Positions 25,879 to 34,320 of a stretch of 52,604 nt of DNA are shown piece after piece. The notes beneath the pieces were generated by a model, which saw nothing but the letters and a program-made list of their open reading frames with translations, was not told the DNA's origin and ran no database searches. The stretch is from NCBI GenBank assembly GCA_031292915.1, contig JAUMSH010000008.1:1-52604 (forward strand). The letters are read 5' to 3'. Within the stretch, counting starts at the first letter, position 1; each line of letters begins with the position of its first letter. The stretch is from Collinsella sp. (GTDB lineage: Bacteria; Actinomycetota; Coriobacteriia; Coriobacteriales; Coriobacteriaceae). A program made the position numbers and the translations under genes.

Positions 25879-25941
25879 TCAGACCTCCATCTGACATCGT
25901 CTTGCGCTGATAGATAAACCATAAGAAATAAAACTGAGATG

Positions 25942-25947
25942 ATTATA
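25942..25947 (-). promoter_or_regulatory. Probable -10 box of pyk
   Basis: TATAAT on the minus strand lies about 65 nt before the pyk start codon. No convincing -35 box is seen at 16-18 bp. TTGGGG at 19 bp is the best candidate. Confidence 0.45.
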
Positions 25948-26172
25948 ACGAAATGCCGACCGAATACCCCAAAAAATCGACCGTATGCCGAATTAGAAGT
26001 TCATTTTTTGCGGTAAAAACGGTATATGAAAAATCTTTACCAACCGCTCTGACCGCTGCTATCTGGGCGATATTTCAGTTTGACGATGCGCCGAAGAAAA
26101 AACGTTTTATCAATGTTGAGCATCACACGGTCTGCATCGTTGCACTCGAGCCGTGTTTCCAATTGGAATGTT

Positions 26173-26202
26173 TTGGCTAGACGCGCCGCTTTGGGGTACC
26201 AT
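26173..26202 (+). promoter_or_regulatory. Probable promoter of the cation ATPase
   Basis: TTGGCT (26173-26178) and TACCAT (26197-26202) are 18 bp apart. Transcription would start near 26209, which gives a leader of about 112 nt that contains the structured region described separately. The DNA between this promoter and pyk (25,950-26,170) is AT-rich. An open frame there has no ribosome-binding site. Confidence 0.5.
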
Positions 26203-26216
26203 AGCTCCACTATCAA

Positions 26217-26313
26217 CTGCCGCTCAGCACGGCAGCCTTGATGAGCCCTTGCCCTTCTCCTGGGAATTATGATCGGGCATCAATCTGCTGAGTGGCCCGA
26301 ATCCCAGGAGGGG
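26217..26313 (+). promoter_or_regulatory. Structured 5' leader with kissing loops, candidate riboswitch
   Basis: Hairpin 1 is CTGCCG (26217-26222) with CGGCAG (26230-26235), and its whole 7-nt loop is CTCAGCA. Hairpin 2 pairs CTCCTGGGA (26257-26265) with TCCCAGGAG (26302-26310), with an inner helix CGGGC (26274-26278) with GCCCG (26295-26299). Its terminal loop contains TGCTGAG (26286-26292), the exact complement of the loop of hairpin 1. The right arm of hairpin 2 contains the AGGAG of the Shine-Dalgarno site. TGATGAGCCC (26239-26248) could instead pair with GGGCATCA (26275-26282) and break the inner helix. I do not see the yybP-ykoY, M-box or NiCo consensus. A regulated translational switch is inferred. 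Confidence 0.6.
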
Positions 26314-26320
26314 ACTCTAT

Positions 26321-29002
26321 ATGCAAAAGGAATACCTGTCCGCCGCGGCGGAGGTACTCAGCGACCAAGGTGTCGATGAGAACCTCGGCCTGAGCAACGA
26401 CGAGGCGTCGTCGCGCCTCGCCAAGACAGGCCCTAACAAGCTCGAGGAAGCCGAGAAGACGCCGTTGTGGAAGCGCTTCTTTGAGCAGATGGCCGATCCC
26501 ATGGTCATCATGCTTATCGTTGCCGCCGTCATCAGTGCACTCACGGGCATGGTCAAGGGCGAGGCGGACTTTGCCGACGTCGCCATCATCATGTTCGTCG
26601 TTATCGTCAACTCGGTGCTGGGCGTGGTCCAGGAAGCTAAAAGCGAGGAGGCTCTCGAGGCCCTGCAGGAGATGAGCGCGGCGCAGTCCAAGGTGCTGCG
26701 CGGCGGCAAGCTCGTGCACCTGCCGAGCGCCGAGCTCGTGCCTGGTGACGTGATCATGCTCGAGGCGGGCGACTCCGTCCCGGCCGACTGCCGCGTGCTC
26801 GAGAGCGCCACGATGAAGATCGAAGAGGCTGCACTCACCGGCGAGTCCGTGCCTGTCGAGAAGCATGCCAACGTGATCGAGCTCGCCACCGGCACCGATG
26901 ACGTGCCGCTCGGCGACCGCAAGAACATGTGCTACATGGGCTCCACCGTGGTGTACGGCCGTGGCCGCGCCGTCGTAGTCGGTACCGGCATGGATACCGA
27001 GATGGGCAAGATCGCCGGTGCCCTGGCTGAGGCCAAGGAAGAGCTCACGCCGCTGCAGGTGAAGCTTGCCGAGCTCAGCCGCATCCTCACCATCATGGTT
27101 ATCGTCATCTGCGTCGTTATCTTTGGTGTCGATATCATCCGCCACGGCGTGGGCAACGTTCTTACCGACCCGACCGCCCTGCTCGACACCTTTATGGTCG
27201 CTGTCTCGCTCGCCGTCGCTGCCATCCCCGAGGGTCTGGTCGCCGTCGTGACCATCGTGCTGTCGCTTGGCGTGACCAAGATGGCCAAGCGCCAGGCAAT
27301 CATCCGCAAGCTCTCTGCCGTCGAGACTCTCGGCTGCACGCAGACCATCTGCTCCGACAAGACCGGTACCCTTACCCAAAACAAGATGACCGTCGTCAAG
27401 CACGAGCTCGCTGCGCCTAAGGAGAAGTTCCTGGCCGGAATGGCGCTGTGTTCCGATGCCCAGTGGGACGAGGACCTGGGCGAGGCCGTGGGCGAGCCGA
27501 CTGAGTGCGCGCTCGTCAACGATGCCGGCAAAGCTGGTCTTACTGGCCTGACTGCCGAGCACCCGCGCGTGGGCGAGGCCCCGTTCGACTCGGGCCGTAA
27601 GATGATGTCCGTGGTCGTCGAGACCCTGGACGGCGAGTATGAGCAGTACACCAAGGGCGCGCCCGACGTGGTGATCGGCCTGTGCACCCACATCTACGAG
27701 GGCGATAAGGTCGTTCCGCTGACCGAGGAGCGTCGTGCCGAGCTCGTGGCCGCCAACAAGGCCATGGCCGACGAGGCCCTGCGCGTGCTGGCGCTGGCAA
27801 GCCGCACCTACACCGAGGTCCCGGCCGACTGCAGTCCCGCCGCGCTCGAGCATGACCTGGTCTTCTGCGGCCTGTCTGGCATGATTGACCCGGTCCGCCC
27901 CGAGGTCGCCGACGCCATCCGCGAGGCGCATGACGCCGGTATCCGCACCGTCATGATCACGGGCGACCACATCGACACCGCCGTGGCCATCGCCAAGCAG
28001 CTGGGCATCGTCACCGATCGCAGCCATGCCATCACCGGTGCCGACCTCGATCGCATGAGCGACGAGGAACTCGACGCGCACATCGAGGACTACGGCGTGT
28101 ACGCCCGCGTCCAGCCCGAGCACAAGACACGCATCGTCGAGGCTTGGAAGTCGCGCGACCAGATCGTGGCCATGACGGGCGACGGCGTCAACGACGCTCC
28201 GTCCATCAAGCGCGCCGACATCGGCGTTGGCATGGGCATCACCGGCACCGACGTCACCAAGAACGTCGCCGACATGGTGCTTGCCGATGACAACTTCGCC
28301 ACCATCATCGGTGCCTGCGAAGAGGGTCGTCGCATCTACGACAACATCCGCAAGGTCATTCAGTTCCTGCTTTCGGCCAACCTTGCCGAGGTCTTCTCGG
28401 TATTCATCGCCACGCTTATCGGCTTTACCATCTTCCAGCCGGTGCAGCTGCTGTGGGTGAACCTGGTCACCGACTGTTTCCCCGCGCTCGCGCTGGGCAT
28501 GGAGGACGCCGAGGGCGACATCATGAAGCGCAAGCCGCGCAACGCCAAGGACGGTGTCTTTGCCGGACATATGGGTCTGGACTGCGTGGTCCAGGGCCTA
28601 ATCATCACCGTGCTGGTGCTGGCGAGCTTCTTTGTGGGCGTGTACTTTGACATGGGCTACATCCACATCGCCGATATGATTGCCGGCAATGCCGACGAGG
28701 AAGGCGTGATGATGGCGTTCATCACGCTCAACATGGTCGAGATTTTCCACTGCTTCAATATGCGCAGCCGTCGTGCGTCGCTGTTCACCATGAAGAAGCA
28801 GAACAAGTGGCTGTGGGCTTCCGCCGCGCTGGCACTGGTGCTGACGGTGATCGTGACCGTGCAGCCGACGCTTGCCGAGATGTTCTTTGGCCCTGTGACG
28901 CTTGAGCTCAAGGGCGTTCTTGCCGCGCTGGGCCTGGCCTTCCTGATCATTCCGCTGATGGAGATCTACAAGGCGATCATGCGCGCGGTCGAAAAAGAGT
29001 AA
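26321..29002 (+). CDS. P2-type cation-transporting ATPase (PacL/calcium-ATPase-like)
   Basis: An 893-residue P-type ATPase with the full set of motifs. TGES is in the actuator domain. The phosphorylation motif SDKTGTLTQNK has Asp346. KGAPD is in the nucleotide-binding domain, and the hinge is MTGDGVNDAPSIKRADIG near residue 618. The N-terminal cation ATPase domain and the C-terminal four-to-six-helix extension are typical of Ca2+/Mn2+ pumps. In M4 the segment VAAIPEGLVAVVTIVLS supplies ion ligands and resembles the SERCA/PacL PEGL motif. Export of Ca2+ or Mn2+ across the cytoplasmic membrane is the likely role. The exact ion is not fixed by sequence. AGGAGGGG lies 7 nt before the ATG and is part of the leader hairpin. 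Confidence 0.94.
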   Translation: MQKEYLSAAAEVLSDQGVDENLGLSNDEASSRLAKTGPNKLEEAEKTPLWKRFFEQMADPMVIMLIVAAVISALTGMVKGEADFADVAIIMFVVIVNSVLGVVQEAKSEEALEALQEMSAAQSKVLRGGKLVHLPSAELVPGDVIMLEAGDSVPADCRVLESATMKIEEAALTGESVPVEKHANVIELATGTDDVPLGDRKNMCYMGSTVVYGRGRAVVVGTGMDTEMGKIAGALAEAKEELTPLQVKLAELSRILTIMVIVICVVIFGVDIIRHGVGNVLTDPTALLDTFMVAVSLAVAAIPEGLVAVVTIVLSLGVTKMAKRQAIIRKLSAVETLGCTQTICSDKTGTLTQNKMTVVKHELAAPKEKFLAGMALCSDAQWDEDLGEAVGEPTECALVNDAGKAGLTGLTAEHPRVGEAPFDSGRKMMSVVVETLDGEYEQYTKGAPDVVIGLCTHIYEGDKVVPLTEERRAELVAANKAMADEALRVLALASRTYTEVPADCSPAALEHDLVFCGLSGMIDPVRPEVADAIREAHDAGIRTVMITGDHIDTAVAIAKQLGIVTDRSHAITGADLDRMSDEELDAHIEDYGVYARVQPEHKTRIVEAWKSRDQIVAMTGDGVNDAPSIKRADIGVGMGITGTDVTKNVADMVLADDNFATIIGACEEGRRIYDNIRKVIQFLLSANLAEVFSVFIATLIGFTIFQPVQLLWVNLVTDCFPALALGMEDAEGDIMKRKPRNAKDGVFAGHMGLDCVVQGLIITVLVLASFFVGVYFDMGYIHIADMIAGNADEEGVMMAFITLNMVEIFHCFNMRSRRASLFTMKKQNKWLWASAALALVLTVIVTVQPTLAEMFFGPVTLELKGVLAALGLAFLIIPLMEIYKAIMRAVEKE

Positions 29003-29014
29003 CGTTCCTGTCCG

Positions 29015-29108
29015 GGGCCGACCGCCTGCGGGGTTTTCACGGGCACGTCCTCGCCGCTTTGCGGCTGCGGGATGTGCCCTTAGGAAACCCCTCCCGGCGG
29101 GCGGGCCC
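29015..29108. other. Long multi-helix hairpin after the ATPase gene
   Basis: Nested complementary segments fold the 94 nt after the ATPase stop. They are GGGCC/GGCCC, CCGCC/GGCGG, GGGGTTT/AAACCCC, GGGCAC/GTGCCC and a terminal GCCGC-TTT-GCGGC. Small asymmetric bulges separate them. It has no T run of its own. It could be a 3' UTR stability element or a small structured RNA. Confidence 0.5.
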
Positions 29109-29167
29109 TGCGGTATCCTTGCTGGCTTTTCTCCCGTGCGGATGAAAAGGGCTGAGGGAAAGTTTGT

Positions 29168-29201
29168 GAGCTGGTCGGGCTTTGCCCGGCCAGCTCTTTT
29201 T
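29168..29201 (+). terminator. Terminator between the cation ATPase and rsgA
   Basis: GAGCTGGTCGGGC and GCCCGGCCAGCTC form a 13-bp stem with one mismatch-like G-U position around a TTT loop, followed by five T residues. It ends 48 nt before rsgA. Confidence 0.9.
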
Positions 29202-29249
29202 GATTTAAAATACCTGCTCAGTTGTGATTTATGGTGCTGGGAGGCGCTT

Positions 29250-30434
29250 GTGGGCAAGGCGAAGGCTAAGGCGAAGAAAAAGACGACGGGGGCGCGGGCT
29301 AAGCGTGACCGTCGTCGGAAACTCGCGACCGAAGCGCCCGTGTCTGCCGAGGAGTTGTTGGCGAGCGTACCGGGGCTCGATGCGCTGCAGGATGTTCCGG
29401 CGTTTGATGACCTGCCGGTCGATGAAGCCCAGCAGACTGCCTTTGATGATTTCTGCGCACATGCCGAGGAGCCCGAGCAGATGCAGCTGGGTGCCGTTAT
29501 TCGCCTGGATCGCGGGTTTCCGCTGGTGGCGACGGCCGACGATACCTTTCGTGCCGAGCATGCCGTGGGGTTTGCCAAGTCGCGCGGTGAGGACGAGGTG
29601 CTGCTGCCCGCCGTGGGCGACCGTGTGGCGGTGCGCCGCGCTCCCGGGCACGATATGGGCGTGATTGAGTGCGTTCTGCCGCGCCGTACGAGCTTTGAGC
29701 GTTGGCGCGGCCGTGCCCGCGGAGAGCGTCAGGTGCTCTGCTCCAACGTGGATAGCGTGCTAATCGTGCAGGCGCTCGGTGCCGGCGAGGTACTGCTCGA
29801 CCGCGTGGCGCGCTCGCTGGTGTTGGCGCTCGACTGCGATGCCGAGCCGGTGGTGGTACTCACCAAAGCTGACCGTTGCGATGCCGAGGAGCTCGAGCGC
29901 GATCTGGACCGCGTGCGCTGCCTGGTGGGTCCGGACGTGCGCGTAATCGTGACGTCCTCTGCCGAGGGCCGCGGCCTGGACGAGGTGCGCGCCTGCGTGC
30001 CCGCCGGGAGCTGCGCCATGATTTTGGGCGAATCGGGTGCCGGCAAGTCGACGCTGCTCAATGCGCTGCTGGGCCACGATACGTTGGCGACCGGCGGTGT
30101 GCGCGAACGCGACGACCAGGGCCGTCACACTACCGTCGCGCGCGTGATGGTGGCGCTACCGGGCGACGCCGGCGTGATCGCCGATGCCCCGGGCCTGCGC
30201 AGCCTACCGCTCGTGGGTCACGAGCGGGGTCTGGCGCGCGCCTTCCCCGAGATTGTCGAGGCATCGCACGCGTGCCGGTTTGGCGATTGCACGCATACCC
30301 ATGAGCCGGGTTGTGCCGTTCGCGAGGCCGAGGACGCCGGGCAGATCGACAGCCTGCGTTTGGAAACGTTCCAAAACCTGGCGTCATCCATGCGCGTGAG
30401 TGCTCAAATGCTCGATCCCGATGTCCATCTGTAA
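29250..30434 (+). CDS. rsgA: Ribosome small subunit biogenesis GTPase RsgA
   Basis: A 394-residue circularly permuted GTPase that acts late in 30S subunit assembly. The motifs appear in permuted order: TKAD (G4) near residue 206, TSSAEGRG (G5) near residue 234, GESGAGKST (G1) near residue 259, then DAPGLRSLP (G3). The C-terminus carries the zinc site CRFGDCTHTHEPGC. An OB-fold lies between residues 75 and 160. The N-terminus is Lys/Arg-rich and longer than in many homologues. GTG 29250 is chosen because GGGAGG lies 5 nt upstream. It is flanked by terminators on both sides, so it is monocistronic. Confidence 0.96.
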   Translation: MGKAKAKAKKKTTGARAKRDRRRKLATEAPVSAEELLASVPGLDALQDVPAFDDLPVDEAQQTAFDDFCAHAEEPEQMQLGAVIRLDRGFPLVATADDTFRAEHAVGFAKSRGEDEVLLPAVGDRVAVRRAPGHDMGVIECVLPRRTSFERWRGRARGERQVLCSNVDSVLIVQALGAGEVLLDRVARSLVLALDCDAEPVVVLTKADRCDAEELERDLDRVRCLVGPDVRVIVTSSAEGRGLDEVRACVPAGSCAMILGESGAGKSTLLNALLGHDTLATGGVRERDDQGRHTTVARVMVALPGDAGVIADAPGLRSLPLVGHERGLARAFPEIVEASHACRFGDCTHTHEPGCAVREAEDAGQIDSLRLETFQNLASSMRVSAQMLDPDVHL

Positions 30435-30452
30435 TTGATTTTTCCTATGACA

Positions 30453-30486
30453 GCCGTCTTCCAACTGTTCGGGAGACGGCTTTTTT
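30453..30486 (+). terminator. Terminator of rsgA
   Basis: GCCGTCTTCC and GGGAGACGGC form the stem around an 8-nt loop, followed by TTTTTT. Confidence 0.93.
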
Positions 30487-30524
30487 GCTGCGAAAAAGCC
30501 TCGAAACATGCAGTTTGCTGACGT

Positions 30525-30576
30525 GCTGACCAAAACCTTGCCACGAGCTTGACGGGCTGGTTAGTTTTTGGTCAGC
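30525..30576. repeat. Inverted repeat upstream of the Tad operon
   Basis: GCTGACCAAAA (30525-30535) is a perfect inverted match to TTTTGGTCAGC (30566-30576), with a 30-nt spacer. A TTGACG (30549) and a TTGACA (30584) lie in or just after it as possible -35 boxes. A clear -10 box is missing. It is a candidate operator or leader hairpin for the pilus genes. Confidence 0.5.
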
Positions 30577-30686
30577 GATTGGTTTGACATCGAAAACCAA
30601 GATTGCGATTGCGCCGCTTTGCACTCTGACCACCCAGACAATGGTGGTACGGGCATTCGCCCGGCACTGCCATGAGAGGAGCGGCC

Positions 30687-31346
30687 GTGAACAAGAGCAA
30701 GCGCATCGCCATCAGTCTGGTCGCGGGCGTGCTCGCTGCTCTGCTCTGCATGGTTTACGGCTCGTCGATCCGCTCGCAAGCCGAACAGGTCCAGGCTGAG
30801 ACCTTGGCCAAGTACGGTGGCGATCGCGTCGAGGTATGCGTCGCGGCGCGTGATATCGATGTGGGCGAGACCCTCGATGAGACCAATGTCATAACCCAAG
30901 AATGGCTGACGAGTCTGCTGCCGCGTGACGCGGCGACCGAGCTGCGCCAGGTGCGCGGCGACGTGACGACTTCGCGTATTCCCAAAAACGCCGTGATCTG
31001 CAATGTCTACACCAAGGCCGAGAGCCACAAGCTCGAGGTGCCTAAGGGCAAAGTCGCCGTTTCGGTGGCGGTCGATGCCGAGCACTCGGTCGGCGGTGCT
31101 ACGGGCGTGGGCAGCTACGTGGATGTGTATGTGCAAAAAGACGGCGTAACCGATCGGCTGTGCGGCGCGTACGTGATCGATACCAGTGAAGATTCCGGTG
31201 CCACGCGCGAGGGCAAGATCGAATGGGTGACGCTGGCGGCTGACCCCGAAGACGTCAAGGAACTGCTGGGGGCATCGGGCAAGGGAACGGTCAGCTTGAC
31301 GATTCCCGCCACGGCGCGCGGCAAAAAGAGCGGAGGCGACGAGTGA
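30687..31346 (+). CDS. Flp pilus assembly protein CpaB/RcpC-like
   Basis: A 219-residue protein with one N-terminal membrane anchor (residues about 6-25) followed by a SAF domain (VEVCVAARDIDVGETLDETNV) and an RcpC/CpaB-type C-terminal domain (KGKVAVSVAVDAEHSVGG, then GSYVDVYV). CpaB proteins help assemble Flp pili. Here, without an outer membrane, it probably acts at the outer face of the cytoplasmic membrane. GTG 30687 is preferred over ATG 30672 because GAGAGGAG falls 5 nt before it. It opens a ten-gene block with mostly overlapping genes. Confidence 0.88.
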   Translation: MNKSKRIAISLVAGVLAALLCMVYGSSIRSQAEQVQAETLAKYGGDRVEVCVAARDIDVGETLDETNVITQEWLTSLLPRDAATELRQVRGDVTTSRIPKNAVICNVYTKAESHKLEVPKGKVAVSVAVDAEHSVGGATGVGSYVDVYVQKDGVTDRLCGAYVIDTSEDSGATREGKIEWVTLAADPEDVKELLGASGKGTVSLTIPATARGKKSGGDE

Positions 31347-32995
31347 TGAAGGCGATCTGGCTTGCGTGCTGCGCGTGCGGCGATTACGGGCTGTTGCAGC
31401 GGGAAGTCGAGGGCCGTGATGCGGGTGCACAGGTGCTTCGCGTGGGTGACCTGGACGGGCTGATTTCCATGGCGCGGGCGTTTCCGTCGCGCCGCGGGGC
31501 TGCCATCATCGAGGCGTCTCTGTTTGATACCGAAGATGTGCGCAAGACTGTTGTGCGCCTGACGGCCGAAGGCCGCGTGAGTCGCGTGGTCGTGTTGATA
31601 GAAGCACTCGATCCGTCGGATATCGAGGGGCTGTTTCGCGCAGGGGCGACCGAGGTCATCGCTGCGCACAGTATATGCGGCAACGGGCGCGCGGGCGAGG
31701 GAGCGGTTGATTCCGATCGGCGCATGACGATTGAGCCCGATGCTTTTGTTGATAGGGAACCCGGGGCGCCTCGCGCTACAAGAGGCCCGCGTGTTGATGA
31801 TTATGGAAAAGCGGAAGCCGAGCATGGTCGGCGCCCCCGGAACCCCCTTGTATACGATGACGCTGGAGGGCCGGCGCAGCATGCTGGCGACTCCCCGGCT
31901 GTAGATATGGGATACGTACACGGCGTGAATCTGGCGGATGAACTCGACGAAGTTGAGGGCTTTGCCGGGTGCGGCGAGTTGTCGCTGATGCGGCATGAGC
32001 AGATTGCACAGAACGAGCCTGCCTCGCAGACCGAACAAGCCGCCATGCCGGCTTGGACGCAGCGTGTGGTTGCGGCAGGGGAGACGGGGACGCTGTCACC
32101 GACGCCCGCTCCGCCGCCTCCGATGCCGCCGGCAGACGCTGCCGCTCCGCAGCATCGAGCTCCGGTCATCTGCGCCATTTCGGGTTCGGGCGGTTGCGGC
32201 AAGTCGACGATCGTTGCCACCATGGCACACGCATCGTCGCTGTTGGGCTTGCGTGCCGCCGTGCTCGACCTGGACCTGATGTTTGGAAACCTTTACGACT
32301 TGTTAGGCGTCGATGCTCCGCGCGATATGGCGGCACTTATCGAGCCGTCGGTGGCGGGCGCGCTTGCCGAGCCGGATATCGTGGCCGCATCGATGCGCGT
32401 GGCGCCGGGCGTTACGCTCTGGGGTCCCGTTGCGGCGCCCGAACAAGCCGAGCTCATGGCACGTCCGGTGGAGCTGCTGCTTGATGTCCTGCGTCGCGAA
32501 TCCGACGTGGTCTTTATCGATACCTCGGTCTTTTGGGGCGATGCCGTGGCGGCTGCGGTGGCGGCGAGCGACCGTTGCCTGATCGTTGGCGATGCTGCGG
32601 TGTCGTCCGCGACATCGGCGTCGCGCGTCATTGAACTGGCAAGTCGAGTAGGTGTGCCGCGCACGCGCATGAGCGCCGTGTTCAACCGGTTCGGTGCGCG
32701 CGGGGCAGACGAGGACGTCGCCATGCGCTTTGAGATTGCCTGTGCGTTGAGCTCCAAGATTCGTATCGCCGATGGCGGGCAGGATCTCGCCGCGCTCATG
32801 GCGTTTGGGCGCGCTGATGAGGCAGTGGGGCAGACCAGCGCTTTTGCGACCAGCGTGCGCGAGGCCACGCGCGAGATGCTCGTGGAACTGGGGTGCGCCG
32901 TCGGCCCTTGGAGCGATATGGTCGCCGACCGTGCAACGCGCGCCGAACGCCCGCGTATCCGCCTTCCCTGGTCGCGCGAGGGTGATCAGCGATGA
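31346..32995 (+). CDS. TadZ/CpaE-like pilus localisation ATPase
   Basis: A 549-residue protein. Residues 1-115 resemble a receiver-like domain without the usual phospho-Asp pocket. A Pro-rich, poorly conserved linker of about 150 residues follows. From about residue 270 comes a MinD/ParA-type ATPase with a deviant Walker A (ISGSGGCGKSTIVATMA) and AVLDLDLMFGNLYDLLG. TadZ proteins place the pilus machine in the cell. The linker makes it longer than most homologues (about 400 residues). The ATG overlaps the cpaB stop (TGATG). GTG 31343 is an equally well-spaced alternative start. It is translationally coupled to the next gene through ATGA. Confidence 0.85.
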   Translation: MKAIWLACCACGDYGLLQREVEGRDAGAQVLRVGDLDGLISMARAFPSRRGAAIIEASLFDTEDVRKTVVRLTAEGRVSRVVVLIEALDPSDIEGLFRAGATEVIAAHSICGNGRAGEGAVDSDRRMTIEPDAFVDREPGAPRATRGPRVDDYGKAEAEHGRRPRNPLVYDDAGGPAQHAGDSPAVDMGYVHGVNLADELDEVEGFAGCGELSLMRHEQIAQNEPASQTEQAAMPAWTQRVVAAGETGTLSPTPAPPPPMPPADAAAPQHRAPVICAISGSGGCGKSTIVATMAHASSLLGLRAAVLDLDLMFGNLYDLLGVDAPRDMAALIEPSVAGALAEPDIVAASMRVAPGVTLWGPVAAPEQAELMARPVELLLDVLRRESDVVFIDTSVFWGDAVAAAVAASDRCLIVGDAAVSSATSASRVIELASRVGVPRTRMSAVFNRFGARGADEDVAMRFEIACALSSKIRIADGGQDLAALMAFGRADEAVGQTSAFATSVREATREMLVELGCAVGPWSDMVADRATRAERPRIRLPWSREGDQR

Positions 32996-34320
32996 GCCTG
33001 CAAACGAGGATTAAGGCTGCCGGCGCTGCAGCGGGGGCAGCGCCTGTAGATGCGGGGCGTCGCCGCGCGGTGAAACGACGCACTAAGCGCGCCGTGATGG
33101 ACCGCATGGGTTACGACGAAGTGGCGCGTATCAGCGCCTATATCGACCCGGTACTTGCCCGCTCGGAATTGCGTCCCGCGGTGGAGGCGGCGCTCAATGT
33201 TGAGGAGCCGACCGATCTCGCGACGCCCGAGCGCGAGACCATCATCGACGAGATTTTGGATGACGTGGTGGGCTTGGGGCCGTTGCAGCCGCTCATCGAG
33301 GACGACACCGTTACCGAGATCATGATCAACGGCTGCCGCTCGGCCTTCTTTGAACGCGGCGGCGTCTTGTACCCCATCGAGCATGCGTTTGAGGATGATG
33401 AGCAGATCCGTGTGCTTATCGACCGCATCATCTCGCCACTTGGCCGCCGTATCGACGAGCGCAGCCCCATCGTCAACGCCCGCCTCAAAACGGGCTATCG
33501 CGTCAACGCGGTGATTCCGCCTGTGGCGATTGACGGACCGATTCTCACCATCCGAAAGTTCTCGGACCGCATCTGCTCGCTGGACGAGCTTGTGGGGCTG
33601 GGGTCGCTGCCGCTTTGGTATGCGCAGCTGCTGTCATGCGCGGTGTCGCTGAGACAGGACCTGGCGGTTGCGGGAGGCACGGGATCTGGTAAGACCACCC
33701 TGCTCAACGCGTTGTCATGCGAGATTTCCACCGGCGAGCGCATCGTGACGATCGAGGACTCTGCCGAGCTCAAGTTTGCGCATCATCCACACGTGGTGCG
33801 TCTAGAGGCGCGCGAGGCTTCAATTGAGGGCGAGGGCGCGGTGACGATCCGCGACCTGGTGACCAATGCCCTGCGCATGCGCCCCGACCGCATCGTGGTG
33901 GGTGAGGTGCGCGGTGCTGAGTGCTGCGACATGTTGCAGGCCATGAACACGGGCCACGACGGGTCGCTCACCACACTTCATGCGGGCTCAGAACAGGAGA
34001 CCGTGGTGCGTCTGACGTTGCTTGCACGTTATGGCATCGATCTGCCGAGCGAGCTCATCGAGGAGCAGATTGCCATGGCGCTCGACGGCATCGTGATGTC
34101 CGAGCGCCACGCCGATGGCAGGCGTTTCGTCTCCTCGTATTCGGGGGTGCGTCGCGCCGCGTCGGGCGGCGTAGAGCTCGAGCGCTATGTGACTTTCGAT
34201 GCCGCCGAGCGCACCTGGACGCTTGACCGCGAGCCGCCGTTTATCGCAGAAGGCCTGCGGTCGGGGACGCTCACACAAGAGGAGGTGGACGAATGGAGGT
34301 CGCTGTGCCCCTCGTCGTAG
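32992..34320 (+). CDS. Tad pilus secretion ATPase TadA/CpaF
   Basis: A 442-residue type II/IV secretion ATPase that powers pilin extrusion as a hexamer at the membrane. The N-terminal domain contains DPVLARSELRPAVE and GLGPLQPLIEDDTVTEIMING. Walker A is AGGTGSGKTTLLNAL near residue 226. The Asp box (TIEDSAELKF), Walker B (MRPDRIVVGEVRGAE) and the His box (TGHDGSLTTLHAGS) are all present. It overlaps the upstream gene by 4 nt and tadB by 28 nt. Confidence 0.97.
   Translation: MSLQTRIKAAGAAAGAAPVDAGRRRAVKRRTKRAVMDRMGYDEVARISAYIDPVLARSELRPAVEAALNVEEPTDLATPERETIIDEILDDVVGLGPLQPLIEDDTVTEIMINGCRSAFFERGGVLYPIEHAFEDDEQIRVLIDRIISPLGRRIDERSPIVNARLKTGYRVNAVIPPVAIDGPILTIRKFSDRICSLDELVGLGSLPLWYAQLLSCAVSLRQDLAVAGGTGSGKTTLLNALSCEISTGERIVTIEDSAELKFAHHPHVVRLEAREASIEGEGAVTIRDLVTNALRMRPDRIVVGEVRGAECCDMLQAMNTGHDGSLTTLHAGSEQETVVRLTLLARYGIDLPSELIEEQIAMALDGIVMSERHADGRRFVSSYSGVRRAASGGVELERYVTFDAAERTWTLDREPPFIAEGLRSGTLTQEEVDEWRSLCPSS

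Noticed and set aside
24319..25917. 532-codon open frame on the plus strand opposite pyk
   Set aside because: It is the antisense shadow of a well-conserved gene in high-GC DNA. It has no ribosome-binding site and a low-complexity Asp/Gly/Leu/Val protein.
25953..26180. 75-codon open frame between pyk and the ATPase gene
   Set aside because: There is no ribosome-binding site, the codon use is AT-rich, and it overlaps the pyk promoter zone and the ATPase promoter.
26217..26313. yybP-ykoY manganese riboswitch before the ATPase gene
   Set aside because: The conserved GGGGAGUAG-type loop and the second conserved loop are absent, although the gene type would fit.
26267..28570. 767-codon open frame on the minus strand opposite the cation ATPase
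   Set aside because: It is a mirror frame of GC-rich codons, with a His/Asp/Leu-rich product and no family resemblance.
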